A stretch of DNA of 64,000 bases from Symbiodinium natans (GCA_905221605.1 CAJNDS010002465.1:239501-303500); one strand, 5' to 3'; numbered from the stretch's first letter, positions 8,710 to 17,600 are shown. Notes: generated from the letters alone by a model not told the origin. Numbers and translations: made by a program.

Positions 8710-8751
8710 CTTTAGGGACTTTGTTGATTCTGCCATTTGGGGCTTGGGGGC
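8710..8751 (-). CDS. exon of the minus-strand ankyrin gene
   Basis: Acceptor AACAAAG|GCC, 14 codons reading APKPQMAESTKSLK, donor AAG|GTCTTAATC; phase 0 at both ends. The plus strand is open too. Confidence 0.4.
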
Positions 8752-8885
8752 CTTTGTTGCTTCAGGTGTTGGGCTGGCCCTAAACCCTAAACTCTCAACC
8801 CTCAAAATCAGACAGGGGGAAGGAGGCGAATAGAGGGGACTGAGGAATCAGAAGAGTGGTTTTGAAGTTGTTATACTAGAAGTAT

Positions 8886-9040
8886 ATCAGGACCACAAGG
8901 GAAGACTATTAGTAATTCTTCCGACCCCTAAACCCTAAGCTCTAAGCCCTAAGCCCCAAACCCGCAAGCAAGAAGGCTACCAGGACCACAAGGGGATACA
9001 TTACTAATTATTGCGACCCCTGAACCCTAAGCCCTAAGGA
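8886..9040. repeat. two-copy direct repeat of about 85-90 bp
   Basis: CAGGACCACAAGGG ... ATTAnTAATT ... CGACCCCT(A/G)AACCCTAAGC occurs at about 8889-8945 and again at about 8976-9032, with a telomere-like stretch between the copies. Confidence 0.55.
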
Positions 9041-9050
9041 AGGAGGCTAC

Positions 9051-9149
9051 CAAGAGGAAGTCGAGCTTCATGAACACCTCGAGCCGCTCTTCTCGAAGGC
9101 AGCGGAGGTTGCGGCAGCGTTTCTTGGGCACCGGCGCCTCGAACTCCTC
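9051..9149 (-). CDS. exon of the minus-strand ankyrin gene
   Basis: Acceptor AAAAAAG|GAG, 33 codons with strongly C/G third positions, reading EEFEAPVPKKRCRNLRCLRE and ending KLDFLL; donor TTG|GTAGCC. Phase 0 at both ends. The opposite strand gives a Ser/Arg-rich shadow. Confidence 0.6.
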
Positions 9150-9253
9150 CTTTTTTCGGGACCACTACAGTAGGAGAGGGTTTAAGGTTTAGGGTTTAGA
9201 GTTTATTCGGTTTCAGGGCTGAGGGTTTAGGGTAGGGTTGAGGGCTTTTTCAC

Positions 9254-9391
9254 TTCCTCCGCCTCCTCATCCTCGAGGTTGCACGAAGGAAGGTAGCGCA
9301 GGATATCGAGCGAGTGGCCCGGCTGTGTCTCGACGCTCGCAGAGACTGTGGCCTTTTCTGCCCCAGTCTTCGCCTTACATGGGACTAGCCC
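9254..9391 (-). CDS. exon of the minus-strand ankyrin gene
   Basis: The acceptor AAACCCAG|GGG abuts a TTTAGGG tract (C-rich in transcript sense). It has 46 codons, including GAEKATVSASVETQPGHSLD and an acidic end NLEDEEAEE; donor GAA|GTGAAA. Phase 0 at both ends. Product otherwise unknown. Confidence 0.6.
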
Positions 9392-9494
9392 CTGGGTTTA
9401 GGGTTTAGGGCTTAGGGTTTAGGGTTTAGGGTTTAGGGTAACCCTCAAACCCTCAAATCCTCAAAGCCCTAAACAGCGGTGGGTTAATGCTAAC

Positions 9495-9524
9495 CGATGG
9501 GCAGGCTTGAAGGCCGAACAGGCT
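9495..9524 (-). CDS. possible 30-bp exon
   Basis: Acceptor TTTCACAG|AGC and donor TCG|GTTAGC enclose ten codons, SLFGLQACPS, in phase 0. Only the splice sites and phase support it. Confidence 0.25.
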
Positions 9525-9679
9525 CTGTGAAACCAACGACTTATTACTGCTGTTCTTGCTGAGTGTACATAGGGTTCCGTATGTTCCGTACAGATATTAG
9601 TGAGCATCGATGTTGGGTGCCCGGTTGGGGATACGAATAAGTTACAACCTACTTCATAAAACACTAACAAATATCAGTA

Positions 9680-9890
9680 CCCCCTAAACCCTAAACCCTA
9701 AACCCTAAACCCTAAAACCCTAAAACCCTAACCCTAAACCCTTAAACCCTTAAACCCTTAAACCCTTAAACCCTAAACCCTAAACCCTACCCCCTAAACC
9801 CTAAACCCTAACCCTAAACCCTAAACCCTAACCCTAGCCCTAAATCCTAAACCCTAAACCCTACAACCCTAAAACCCTTAACCTCAGCAA
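9680..9890. repeat. mixed CCCTAAA / CCCTTAAA array
   Basis: About 200 bp of CCCTAAA with sub-blocks of CCCTAAAA, CCCTTAAA and CCCTAA. It separates the minus-strand ankyrin gene from the plus-strand segment starting at 9943. Confidence 0.95.
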
Positions 9891-9942
9891 CAGCCAAGTC
9901 GCTTTTGTCGCGGATGCGTGGATGGGGATTTGCCCAGGTAGG

Positions 9943-10056
9943 ATGGCCAGCATGGACATGGACATGGACGCCACCTCTACCGACATTGCTCGGAAGTGCG
10001 GGCTCTGTGCTCCCCAATTTAAAAAAGAAGCTGCGGAATCAGCAGCTTTGGGCTAG
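9943..10056 (+). CDS. short plus-strand coding segment with ATG, unknown
   Basis: ATG at 9943 opens a frame of 37 codons, MASMDMDMDATSTDIARKC, containing CGLC, and stops at 10054-10056. An internal donor T|GTGCTCCCC near 10005 and an acceptor near 10056 would join it to the next frame (SITKASEDSPRQLIRMWGLK, ending at 10118 with the donor AAG|GTAGCA). The orientation is head to head with the ankyrin gene. Function unknown. Confidence 0.4.
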   Translation: MASMDMDMDATSTDIARKCGLCAPQFKKEAAESAALG

Positions 10057-10205
10057 CAAGCATCACAAAAGCCTCGGAAGATTCACCTCGCCAGCTCATC
10101 CGCATGTGGGGGCTCAAGGTAGCAATAAGTAGGGTTAGAAGTAAAGTAAACCTTTGCATGTTGTCCATTAGGGTACTTCATAACCCTGCTTATAACTACT
10201 GTACC

Positions 10206-10239
10206 CATGAACCTTTAAGTATACTTGGAGGTTCATGGT
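10206..10239. repeat. abutting inverted ends (34-bp palindrome)
   Basis: CCATGAACCTTTAAGTA is followed immediately by TACTTGGAGGTTCATGG, an inverted repeat with 15 of 17 matches and no spacer. The right half is also the end of the family-A element at 10222-10320. Confidence 0.7.
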
Positions 10240-10320
10240 ACTCATTAACCAATTATAACTGTGCGTATAACCGTACTTATCACCATACTGGGGCACTTAA
10301 GGGGCTTTTAAGAGGGTAAG
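10222..10320. mobile_element. short dispersed element, family A
   Basis: The reverse complement resembles 5772-5873 and 21261-21350 over about 100 bp. Non-coding. Confidence 0.6.
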
Positions 10321-10502
10321 CCCTTCCGCCCACAACGCCTTAACTCTCGAGATGCAGCAAAACCGCCAGGAACAAAGCAACTCAGAACCCCGAGCCCTAA
10401 ACACTAAACCTGCAAACTTGTCCGTCCTTTGTTAAGAAGCCTTTAGCACCCAGAAGACGAAAGGCTACCTACTCAGCAAGAAGAACAACTGTAGGCTGAT
10501 GC

Positions 10503-10754
10503 CCGCAGCGTGAGCATGTGCTCACTAAGTTGGCACCACAAATGCCGCAGCAAGCGCTCGCTGCGAGCATGCATATTGATGAGAGAGGTCACCCCCGGGC
10601 GGAGTGTGAGTTGACGATGGGCAGTGAAACCGGACTTACACCCCACCACCTAAACCGAGCGGAGGGGAGAAGAAGTCCCATGAAAACAAAGAAGGAAGCA
10701 ATGCATAATTTGCGGCTTTCTTCGAGTCCGATTCCCAGTGGGCAAATCGGATGA
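10503..10754 (+). CDS. plus-strand open segment, possible 3' exon, unknown
   Basis: The frame is open for about 80 codons to a TGA at 10752-10754, reading LTKLAPQMPQQALAASMHID and later EGRRSPMKTKKEAM; it is charged and not low-complexity. An acceptor GCCGCAG| lies at about 10552. It may be the last exon of the gene beginning at 9943. No family recognised; the minus strand is also open. Confidence 0.35.
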   Translation, partial: PQREHVLTKLAPQMPQQALAASMHIDERGHPRAECELTMGSETGLTPHHLNRAEGRRSPMKTKKEAMHNLRLSSSPIPSGQIG

Positions 10755-10799
10755 GTGGTCGTATTCCCGTAGAATGACCCAAGGTGCAGTAAAAAGTCA

Positions 10800-11129
10800 T
10801 CAAGCATCATACTTTTGTTGCAAGACAAATATCATAACATAGATTTCTTCGTCATCCCTTCTTCCAGAGGGCCAAGCCAAGCGGGCCTGAAGCGGGTCTC
10901 TGGGCTTAGGATGTGGACGCACACCAGGGATTGCAGGGCAATGCCAGAGCACGTGATCCGTACTTCCAACCGCTTGTTTGCAGTATGGGCCGAGGGGGGT
11001 CTTGCTTCTCTTTGCGATGGCGGATGCAGCACTGCTGCGTTCGGAAAACCCCCCCCCCCCAACAACCCCCCCCCCCCCCAGGCCCCCATCCTTACTGCGC
11101 ACGACAGGCTTTGCTAAAAAAACGCGCAA
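10800..11129 (-). pseudogene. LINE (non-LTR retrotransposon) ORF2 C-terminal remnant
   Basis: A minus-strand frame of 109 codons ends at 10800-10802. Its second half reads PYCKQAVGSTDHVLWHCP and then DPLQARLAWPSG. This is the zinc-knuckle-like tail (C...H....C) with a following P.DPLQARL.WP motif that I associate with dinoflagellate LINE proteins. The N-terminal part is low-complexity Gly from the C-run at 11048-11080 and is not part of the domain. No reverse-transcriptase core remains, so it is a dead 3' fragment. Confidence 0.6.
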
Positions 11130-11159
11130 CGGTCGAATGGGCCTTTGTTAACCCCTGCG

Positions 11160-11345
11160 AATTGAAGACTATGCCAGCTTAATAGCTGCTATTAGCGGCT
11201 GTTGGCTTGGGGGGGGGGGTCGTGTAACCAGGACTGCGTTCGCTAATAGCTGGCGAATAGCAGTCAGCAGTGCTAATAGCTAGCTAATAGTGCGGAAGGG
11301 TCGTGTGGCTATTAGTGCTATAGCTGCCCAATAGCCAGCTAACAA
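11160..11345. repeat. cluster of CTATTAG/CTAATAG inverted motifs
   Basis: AATAGCTGCTATTAGCGGC, CGCTAATAGCTGGCGAATAGC, GCTAATAGCTAGCTAATAG and GGCTATTAGTGCTATAGCTG alternate in both orientations within 190 bp, giving many potential small hairpins. No coding potential seen. Confidence 0.6.
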
Positions 11346-11647
11346 AAACAGACTTTTTGTGAAGCCTGGGAGGGGGGGTCTTGGGGGGGGGGGGTTTTCC
11401 GAACTATGAAGCAGGGGAGCAACAAACTCCATCACACATAAAGCTGGCGCGCTCGGACGCAGCGGCAGCCAAAGTGCGGGCACGGGTACATCCGAGAGTG
11501 CTGTAGGCAAATCTCTACTCAGCACTTACGAGTACAAGGCTCATAGTTGGAGATTAGGGCTTCATGGTGTAAGTAGGCTCATGAATTTTCAAGGCGAAAC
11601 TCTGAACCCCAAAATTGGCACCCCACCCCCGGGAAAGAGCGAGTCTC

Positions 11648-11789
11648 TTAGGGTAGTTCTATGGTCCGCACCGGAATTGGGGAAACCCTGAACAGGGGAC
11701 CTTCTATACCCTATAAAGCCCAAGGCATCGTGCTCAAAAGCCTTTAAGAAAGCAGGGTAAGGGACCATATTCATATGGAACTCCCTTTA
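11648..11789. mobile_element. MITE-like element, family E
   Basis: The left end TTAGGGTAGTTCTATGGTCC and the right end GGGACCATATTCATATGGAACTCCCTTTA are partial inverted repeats. The interior has CCCTATAAAGCCCAAGG, shared with other family-E copies (39.0, 44.8, 53.8 kb). Confidence 0.5.
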
Positions 11790-12652
11790 GAATAGCACCA
11801 CTGGGATCGACGACCTCATAGCTAGGCACAGGCAATGATGGATTTCTTGAACCCCAAGCTCACCAGCCCAACCCCCTGAAAAGGCCCTGAGCCCTAAACC
11901 CTGAGCCCTAAACCCTAAACCCTAAACCCTAAACCCAAACCCTAAACCTTAAACCCCGAGGATGGGGGACAAGGGGGGGGGAGGGGGCAAAAAGGGGAGG
12001 TACTGACAAAAAAAAGGGAGAGGGTTAGGTGGGGAGGCAGGCCCTAAACCCTAAACCCGAACCCCAAACCAAGCCCTAAACCCTAAACCCTGAACAGATA
12101 GCTGCGTCCTGCGCAGGGAGCCGGCGATGCCATCAATCGTAGGTGATGAACCCTGGATTGCGAGGGAGTCAGGCTTTATGGTTGAAGGTCCAAGGGCTGC
12201 GTCCGGTGGTGATATTTAGGTTTAGGGTTTAGGGTTTTTAGGGTTTAAGGTGATTCAAAGAACGCACAAGTTAGGATCACGTGAAGTAGGGTGCTTATTC
12301 CGAGTGCCACTAAATTGCACCCATAAATACATTCACGGATTTCCCGCAGGAGCCCTATAAGTACACTCTCCAAAACCTTGAGAAGGTTCTTAGGGTTTGG
12401 GGTTTAGGCGCACCAGCCTGCATCCACAATCAAAAACGTTCCCACTTTCGGCGATTTGGGCGGAGCGGCAAAAGCTGTAACTGAAAACATGCAGCTGCGC
12501 CCCTGCAGCATTCATGCCTGCCCGCTTTCCAGAGGTCCGCAACCCTAAACCCTAAAACCCTAAAAAAACCCTAAACCCAAACCCCAAACCCCAAACCTAA
12601 ACCCTAGACCCTAGACCCTAAACCCGAAATCCTAAACCCTAAACCCTAAGCC

Positions 12653-12735
12653 GCCGACGCGGAAGGCCACGGAGCCGTGGCTGATGACCGCAAGACCCAG
12701 CTCCACCGTTCGAACCATGAGTCGAAGAAGGAGCG
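12653..12735 (+). CDS. plus-strand exon, unknown
   Basis: Acceptor CCCTAAG|CC, then AADAEGHGAVADDRKTQLHR and on to HESKKEREE; the donor AGAGG|GTTTAGGGG lies in telomere repeat. The charged composition and C/G third positions favour plus; the antisense frame is open but hydrophobic. A CCCTAAA tract is on its left and TTTAGGG on its right. Confidence 0.55.
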
Positions 12736-13199
12736 TGAAGAGGGTTTAGGGGGGTTTAGGGTTTTCGGGTTTAGGGTTTGAGGTTTGAGTTTTTGAGGTT
12801 AGGGTTTAGGGTTAGGATTTAGGGTGGTTTCTCAAATGGCCTTCGGCGCCTGGACGCCCCCCAACCATTGCGACGTCTCTTGGGTCAAGCTTCTGCGGCC
12901 CTCGGCAGCGCTTCATTCATGTACGATTGCCAAATTTGCCAGTAGGGTTTAGGGTTAGGGTTAGGTTGGGTTTAGGGGGGTTAGGTTTTAGGGTTGGGGT
13001 TTGGGTGTTTAGGGGTTTTCATTAAGCCCTGATTAACAACCGCCCAATCCCAAGCCCCCCAAAGCAGGCATTGTTGTAAAGCCTTTATGGTTGGTTGCTT
13101 CAGATGACTGGGAGCCTTGTTGAGAACTGGATGGGCTTGGGTTTGGTTTAGGACGCTGGGTCAAGGGTTTAAGTAACATCGGGCTGGGTTTAGGGTTTC

Positions 13200-13455
13200 G
13201 GGTTTAGGGTTAGGGTTTAGGGGTTTAGGGGTTTAGGGGTTAGGGGTTTAGGGGGGTTAGGGGGTTTAGGGGTTTAGGGGTTTAGGGTTTAGTTTAGGGG
13301 TTTAGGGGTTTAGGGGTTTAGGGGTTTAGGGGTTTAGGGGTTTAGGGGTTTAGGGTTTGGGGTTGGGGTTAGGGGTTTAGGGGTTTAGGGGTTTAGGGTT
13401 TGGGGTTGGGGTTAAGGGTTTAGGGTTGAGGGTTTAGGATTAGGGTTTAGGGTTT
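13200..13455. repeat. homogenised TTTAGGGG (8-bp) array
   Basis: About 20 units of GGGGTTTA with a few 7-bp units and two TTTGGGGTTGGGG insertions. Confidence 0.95.
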
Positions 13456-13467
13456 CGAAAACAGTAG

Positions 13468-13553
13468 CCACTCCCAATCGGGCGCCTGGCCTGTACAAGT
13501 CTTCCAACACTTTCGAAGACATTCATACTTCCCAGCACGGCCAAGGGCCCCAG
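13468..13553 (+). CDS. plus-strand exon, unknown
   Basis: Acceptor ACAGTAG|CC; the reading ATPNRAPGLYKSSNTFEDIH continues to GQGPQ; donor CAG|GTTTGGGG. Here the flanking arrays are in the opposite order (TTTAGGGG left, CCCTAAA right). Confidence 0.5.
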
Positions 13554-13563
13554 GTTTGGGGCC

Positions 13564-13645
13564 TGAACCCTAAACCCTAAACCCTAAACCCTAAACCCTA
13601 AACCCTAAACCCTAAACCCTAAACCCTAAACCCTAAACCCTAAAC
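13564..13645. repeat. CCCTAAA array
   Basis: Eleven to twelve perfect units. The GC-rich island that follows (13646-13755) is open on both strands and may be another exon. Confidence 0.95.
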
Positions 13646-13976
13646 CAAAGGTCCGGGGCGCGCGCTGGGGGGGAAGCTGCCTGATTTTGCCTCCGAGAGT
13701 CGATTTGGGGCCGCCGCCAGCCGCGGCCCGCTTGACCTAAGGGCCGGTCTGGTGAGGTTTGTTTAGGGTTTAGGGTTTAGGGTTTAGGGCTTAGGGTTTA
13801 GGGTTGAGAGTTTAGGGCTTAGGGTTTGGGGGGGGGGGGGGGGGGGGGGTAGCTAGGTTTTCTTGGGAAACGAACATTGTAAACCCTCATTGCGCTACAC
13901 CCGGCTCAGAGGCAAGCAACGTCAGTCTATCTAACGGACGGCAACAAGTAGGGCATGAGGGAACCCCCTTATCCTA

Positions 13977-14110
13977 GGAGGGGGTAGGTGGTAGGTGGTA
14001 GGTGGCAGTGCCAGTGGTCGTCGTTGTTATCGCCACCGTCGTCGTAGTAGCAATAGTAGGAAGTCGTCGCCGCATAGTAGTTATAGTGTTTGTCGTAGTT
14101 ATAGTACCAC
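13977..14110. repeat. GTGGTAG / GTC-GTA trinucleotide-like tract
   Basis: GGTAGGTGGTAGGTGGTAGG followed by interrupted GTC, GTA and GTT triplets. The Thr-rich minus frame is a by-product of this simple sequence. Confidence 0.7.
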
Positions 14111-14379
14111 AGGGATAGCTGTCAAAGCCACACTGAAGAACAAGCTGTTCTTGCACATCAAAGCCCACAAGCTTGGCGTCCGGCTGGGTCTGGGGTTTAG
14201 TAAGCACGCACGAACTAAATATGAGAAACTGTAACCAACCCAACCACCAACCTAACCTTTGCCTTGGCCAAAGCCTGATGGAGGCGTCTTCTTATTACTT
14301 GCTGCCTCTGGCCAGGCTCGGGGCCTCCAAGGGGTAATGCCTTTTATAAGGGACCAGTACTGGTCCCGAAGAGAATGCG

Positions 14380-14604
14380 TTGTGGCTACTACCGACCTCC
14401 GAGCTGTGGGAGGCGGGCAAACGACCTGGGCCGACTTGCGCCATCGAGGTCGAGGGGCTTAAGCGCCGCCCCCCACCTGTAGGGGGGACGGCTTATACTT
14501 TGAACATGGTGTTTGGGACTGTGTGGAAAGTTTGGTTCCCAAGAGGATCAGAGCCTCACCTCCCTCGCGATCATGAGAAGTCGTCGTCTCACGAAGACGG
14601 ATGA
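14380..14604 (+). CDS. open frame, possible coding, unknown
   Basis: In the longest plus frame the sequence reads LPTSELWEAGKRPGPTCAIE, then WKVWFPRGSEPHLPRDHEKS, and stops at 14602-14604. Third positions lean to C/G, and no telomere repeats interrupt it. A second plus frame ending at 14462 is also protein-like. No family recognised. Confidence 0.3.
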   Translation: MWLLPTSELWEAGKRPGPTCAIEVEGLKRRPPPVGGTAYTLNMVFGTVWKVWFPRGSEPHLPRDHEKSSSHEDG

Positions 14605-14643
14605 CAGCTGCAGCAGGCACTGAAGCATCCTAGAAGAGGGTTT

Positions 14644-14802
14644 CATGGGCTCCCCCTACTAGCCCCCTCGATACTACCCCCCCCTAGGTTCCCCCTTTAA
14701 TAACCTTCATTAGGCTTCCCCATCCCTAAACCCTAAACCCTAAACCCTAAACCCTTTTTTTAGGGGGGGAACCTAGAGGGGGGTAGTAGGGGAACCCATG
14801 GG
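14644..14802. mobile_element. inverted-repeat element with a telomere tract inside
   Basis: The left arm (14644-14695, containing CTCCCCCTACTAGCCCCCT and CCCCCTAGGTTCCCCC) is complementary to the right arm 14761-14802. Four CCCTAAA units sit between the arms at about 14724-14753. Confidence 0.6.
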
Positions 14803-15105
14803 GCCTCGGGAGCGGGCGGGACTTAAGACATGTCAGCCCTGGCTTCAAAGCCCGAAACACTAGGCCCCAAACCCAAAAAGTCTACACCCGAACCCCTCTC
14901 AGCACCCCCTAAAAACCCCCTAAACCCCCTGAAACCCCCTAAAACCCCCCTATATGAACCCCTAAAACCCCCCCAAAAGCCCCTAAAACTCCCTAAACCC
15001 GAACCCCGGAACCTGCTTAAAGATGTTGAATCCTAGGACCCGAAACCCTGAAGTTCGGAAGAGGGTTTGGGATCTCGCGGTTTAAATCCCAACTCCCTAC
15101 TTCCC

Positions 15106-15232
15106 TACAAGGAGGGCCCCCCCCAAGTTATAAGTAGAGTTATAAGGGCCCTAAATTGGGTTACAAGTACCCTCAATTAGGTTGTAAGTCCCTTAACTAT
15201 AGTTAGTCTGGTAAGGGGGCCCCTCCTTTGTA
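15106..15232. mobile_element. MITE-like element, family B
   Basis: The ends TACAAGGAGGGCCCCCCC and GGGGGCCCCTCCTTTGTA are inverted. The interior repeats GTTATAAG/GGTTACAAG and contains CCCTTAACTATAGTTAGT. A second copy at 19487-19612 is about 85-90% alike by eye. Confidence 0.75.
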
Positions 15233-15570
15233 GACCCTATAGCCTGTAAACCCTGCAAACCCTGTAAGAATTCCACAAATCCCATAAACTCTATAAACCC
15301 TGAAGGTTTTGGGTGTGTAGGCTTTAAGGGCTTCTATATCCCCAAGCGACTTAAAAACCAGCACAACCCCAGCGGAATCCCTGAACCTCAACCCCTCCCC
15401 CCAAAGCCTTAACCCTAAACCCTAAACCCCAAACCCTAAACCCTAAACCCCTGAACCATAAACCCCTCCCCCCAAAGCCTTAACCCTAAACCCTAAACCC
15501 CAAACCCTAAACCCTAAACCCCTGAACCATAAACCTACTAAAACCCGTGAACCCGGGTCCCCCGGCGAAC

Positions 15571-15656
15571 ATGTAGGCAGGCTTCCAGCAGAGGGTGGGG
15601 CAAACAGCCAGGTCTTTGGACTCTCGGATGAAGAGCGGACCCCGCCAGAACCTGAA
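15571..15656 (-). CDS. exon of the minus-strand gene (15.5-31.6 kb)
   Basis: Acceptor ATTAAAG|TTC; the reading FRFWRGPLFIRESKDLAVCP continues with TLCWKPAYM; donor TACAT|GTTCGCC, or a later one near 15556. It joins in phase 0 to the exon at 15879-15921. The aromatic- and Cys-rich piece is not a family I recognise. Confidence 0.55.
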
Positions 15657-15666
15657 CTTTAATGTA

Positions 15667-15858
15667 GGGGTTTAGGGTTTAGGGTTTAGGGTTTAGGGTT
15701 TAGGGTTTAGGGTTTAGGGTTTAGGGTTTAGGGTTTAGGGTTTAGGGTTTAGGGGGAGGGTTTAGGGTTTAGGGTTTAGGGTTCAGGGTTTAGGGTTCAG
15801 GGTTTAGGGTTTAGGGTTTAGGGTGTAGGGTGTAGGGTGTAGGGTTTAGGGTTCAGGG
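15667..15858. repeat. interstitial TTTAGGG array
   Basis: About 190 bp, mostly perfect, with GTGTAGG and GTTCAGG variants near the right end. Confidence 0.95.
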
Positions 15859-15878
15859 TTGCATTCGCCAGCTACAAC

Positions 15879-15921
15879 CTTGACCTTGGACGAGGAATCT
15901 GGCGCCTGGCTCACAGGGTCA
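15879..15921 (-). CDS. exon of the minus-strand gene (15.5-31.6 kb)
   Basis: Acceptor AGAGTAG|T, reading DPVSQAPDSSSKVK, donor AAG|GTTGTAGC. The plus strand is also open, but phase and splice sites fit both minus neighbours. Confidence 0.5.
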
Positions 15922-16001
15922 CTACTCTGAACCCTCTACACACTCTAAACCCTCTAAGCCCTCCAAACCCTGAACCCTCCTCATACAACTTCCCGATCTA
16001 C

Positions 16002-16048
16002 GAGCCCCGATCCTCCAAGTAGGACCCCGGGGCGTCTTTGAAGTAATG
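16002..16048 (-). CDS. exon of the minus-strand gene (15.5-31.6 kb)
   Basis: Acceptor CTCGAG|CAT, reading HYFKDAPGSYLEDRG, donor TC|GTAGATCGG; it runs from phase 0 to phase 2 and fits both neighbours. Confidence 0.55.
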
Positions 16049-16210
16049 CTCGAGTCAGGGTTCAGAGTTAGTTCGGGCCTAGGGCGGGGTTGAATGGTTT
16101 GGGGGGGGGGGGGGTGCAGGTTCGGGAAGAAGGGTCTCTAGGTTTAATTCTTCCTTCTCCCAGAACCCGTGCATATAACATTGTTTCCCTAAACCTATAT
16201 GCCCTCTAAC

Positions 16211-16274
16211 TAGCGCGTCCACGAAAGCAAAGAAGAAAGCCGACAAGGTTGGAATGTAAGCGTTGGGGTGTGAA
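16211..16274 (-). CDS. exon with a hydrophobic segment
   Basis: Acceptor AACCTAG|T, reading SHPNAYIPTLSAFFFAFVDA, which could be a membrane span, donor CTA|GTTAGAGG. It fits the phase of 16407-16482. Confidence 0.5.
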
Positions 16275-16406
16275 CTAGGTTTGTGCTTTGGGTTTAGGGG
16301 GGGTTCAGAATGCAGAACATTCGGGTAAACCCTAAACCGCCTAAACCCTAAAGCCTCAACCCCAAAACCCCAAAACCTAAACCCCTAAACCCCAAAACCC
16401 CTAAAC

Positions 16407-16482
16407 CAACATGTCCGACACGTGTTCGAAAAGCTCTCGACGTAGAAGGTGGCGCTCTCCATCAACCGCAAGACCGAAAGTC
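16407..16482 (-). CDS. exon of the minus-strand gene (15.5-31.6 kb)
   Basis: Acceptor GGCTTTAG|GA; the reading LSVLRLMESATFYVESFSNT continues to CRTC; the donor TG|GTTTAGGGG is in telomere-type repeat. Confidence 0.6.
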
Positions 16483-16673
16483 CTAAAGCCCCGCAGCCAT
16501 GAACCCTTAAAACCTTAAAACCTGAAACCCTCAAAACCTAAACCCTAAACCCTTAAACCCTAAAACCCTTCAAATCGCTCAAAGCCAAACCGTTGAACCG
16601 AAAACCCTGAAAACCTGAAACCCTAAACCCTAAACCCTAAACCCCAAACCCCTAAACCCTGAAACCCTTAAGC

Positions 16674-16749
16674 CGCAGCTGAGTGTCTGATCTGGAGGAA
16701 TATACGACCAGGGCTTGTCGATGCCGAAGCCATCCTTGTACCACTCACC
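16674..16749 (-). CDS. exon of the minus-strand gene (15.5-31.6 kb)
   Basis: Acceptor CCTGCCAG|GGT; the reading GEWYKDGFGIDKPWSYIPPD continues with QTLSC; probable GC donor G|GCTTAAGG. The frame is clearly protein-like. Arrays: CCCTAAA left, TTTAGGG right. Confidence 0.65.
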
Positions 16750-17038
16750 CTGGCAGGGAGCTTCTGCTTCAGGGTTTAGGGTTTACGGTTTAGGGTTTAG
16801 GGTTTGGGGTTTAGGGTTTAGGGTTTAGGGTTAGGGTTTAGGGTTTAGGGTTTAGGTTCAGGGTTTCGGAGTTTCGGGTTTCTTTACAGGCCATGAAGTC
16901 TAGGGTCTAGGCTTTTGGGGGGTTAGGCGGTAAACTCTAAACCCTAAGCTCTCAGCCCTGAACCCCGAACCCCAAATCCCAAACCCTAAACCCTAAACCC
17001 TAAAACCCTAAACCCTAAACCCCAAACCCTAGAACAAC

Positions 17039-17125
17039 CTCCCTGCACCCTCCGGCCGTTGCGGCGGAGAGGGCCGCGGCAGCGCAGCCGCGCATGCCAG
17101 CAACCAGGTGGCAGTCCTCCCGGTC
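17039..17125 (-). CDS. exon of the minus-strand gene (15.5-31.6 kb)
   Basis: Acceptor CCCAAAG|GAC, 29 codons reading DREDCHLVAGMRGCAAAALS and ending GGCRE, donor GAG|GTTGTTC. Phase 0 at both ends; telomere arrays touch both sides. Confidence 0.6.
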
Positions 17126-17132
17126 CTTTGGG

Positions 17133-17205
17133 GGTTTAGGGTTTAGGGTTTAGGGTTTAGGGTTTAGGGTTTAGGGTTTAGGGTTTAGGGTTTAGGGTTT
17201 AGGGC
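17133..17205. repeat. TTTAGGG array
   Basis: About ten perfect units, directly beside the exon ending at 17125. Confidence 0.95.
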
Positions 17206-17526
17206 TAAGGTTCAGGGTAACAAGCCCAAGCCCTAAACCTATCTTAAAAGGCAGCCTTCTAAAGGCCCAAACCCTAAACCTACCTAAAAGGTAGGGCTGA
17301 GGGTTTAGGGTTCAGGGATTGGGGTTTAGGGTAGCCACCTACAAGCCTAAGGCAAACAATCTACTGCTGGGAAGTCGTGCAGGAACTCTTCCTGGACATG
17401 GGCTTTCCATCGCGACGGTTGTTAGGGTTTAAAGCCCAGAACCCTGCGAGGATCCAAAAAGCAGAGCCCCCAAATAGTACCCTATACTAGTATTGGGGTC
17501 ATTCTTAGGAACCCTTAAGGGGGATC

Positions 17527-17600
17527 TCCTAAACCCTAAACCCTAAACCCTAAACCCTAAACCCTAAACCCTAAGCCCTAAACCCTAAACCCTAAACCCT
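17527..17600. repeat. CCCTAAA array inside a broken inverted repeat
   Basis: Ten units, one of them CCCTAAG. The flanks AAGGGGGATCTCCT and AGCTTAAGGGATCCC look like parts of one unit split by the tract. Confidence 0.9.

Noticed and set aside
6246-9395. A complete phase-consistent plus-strand gene model over 6.2-9.4 kb
   Set aside because: I could build one, which shows that phase continuity alone is weak evidence. The minus readings were chosen because they include ankyrin repeats, better pyrimidine tracts and more protein-like composition.
10815-11182. Plus-strand ORFs over the LINE fragment
   Set aside because: They are antisense shadows of the minus-strand LINE frame, extended by Pro runs from C-tracts.
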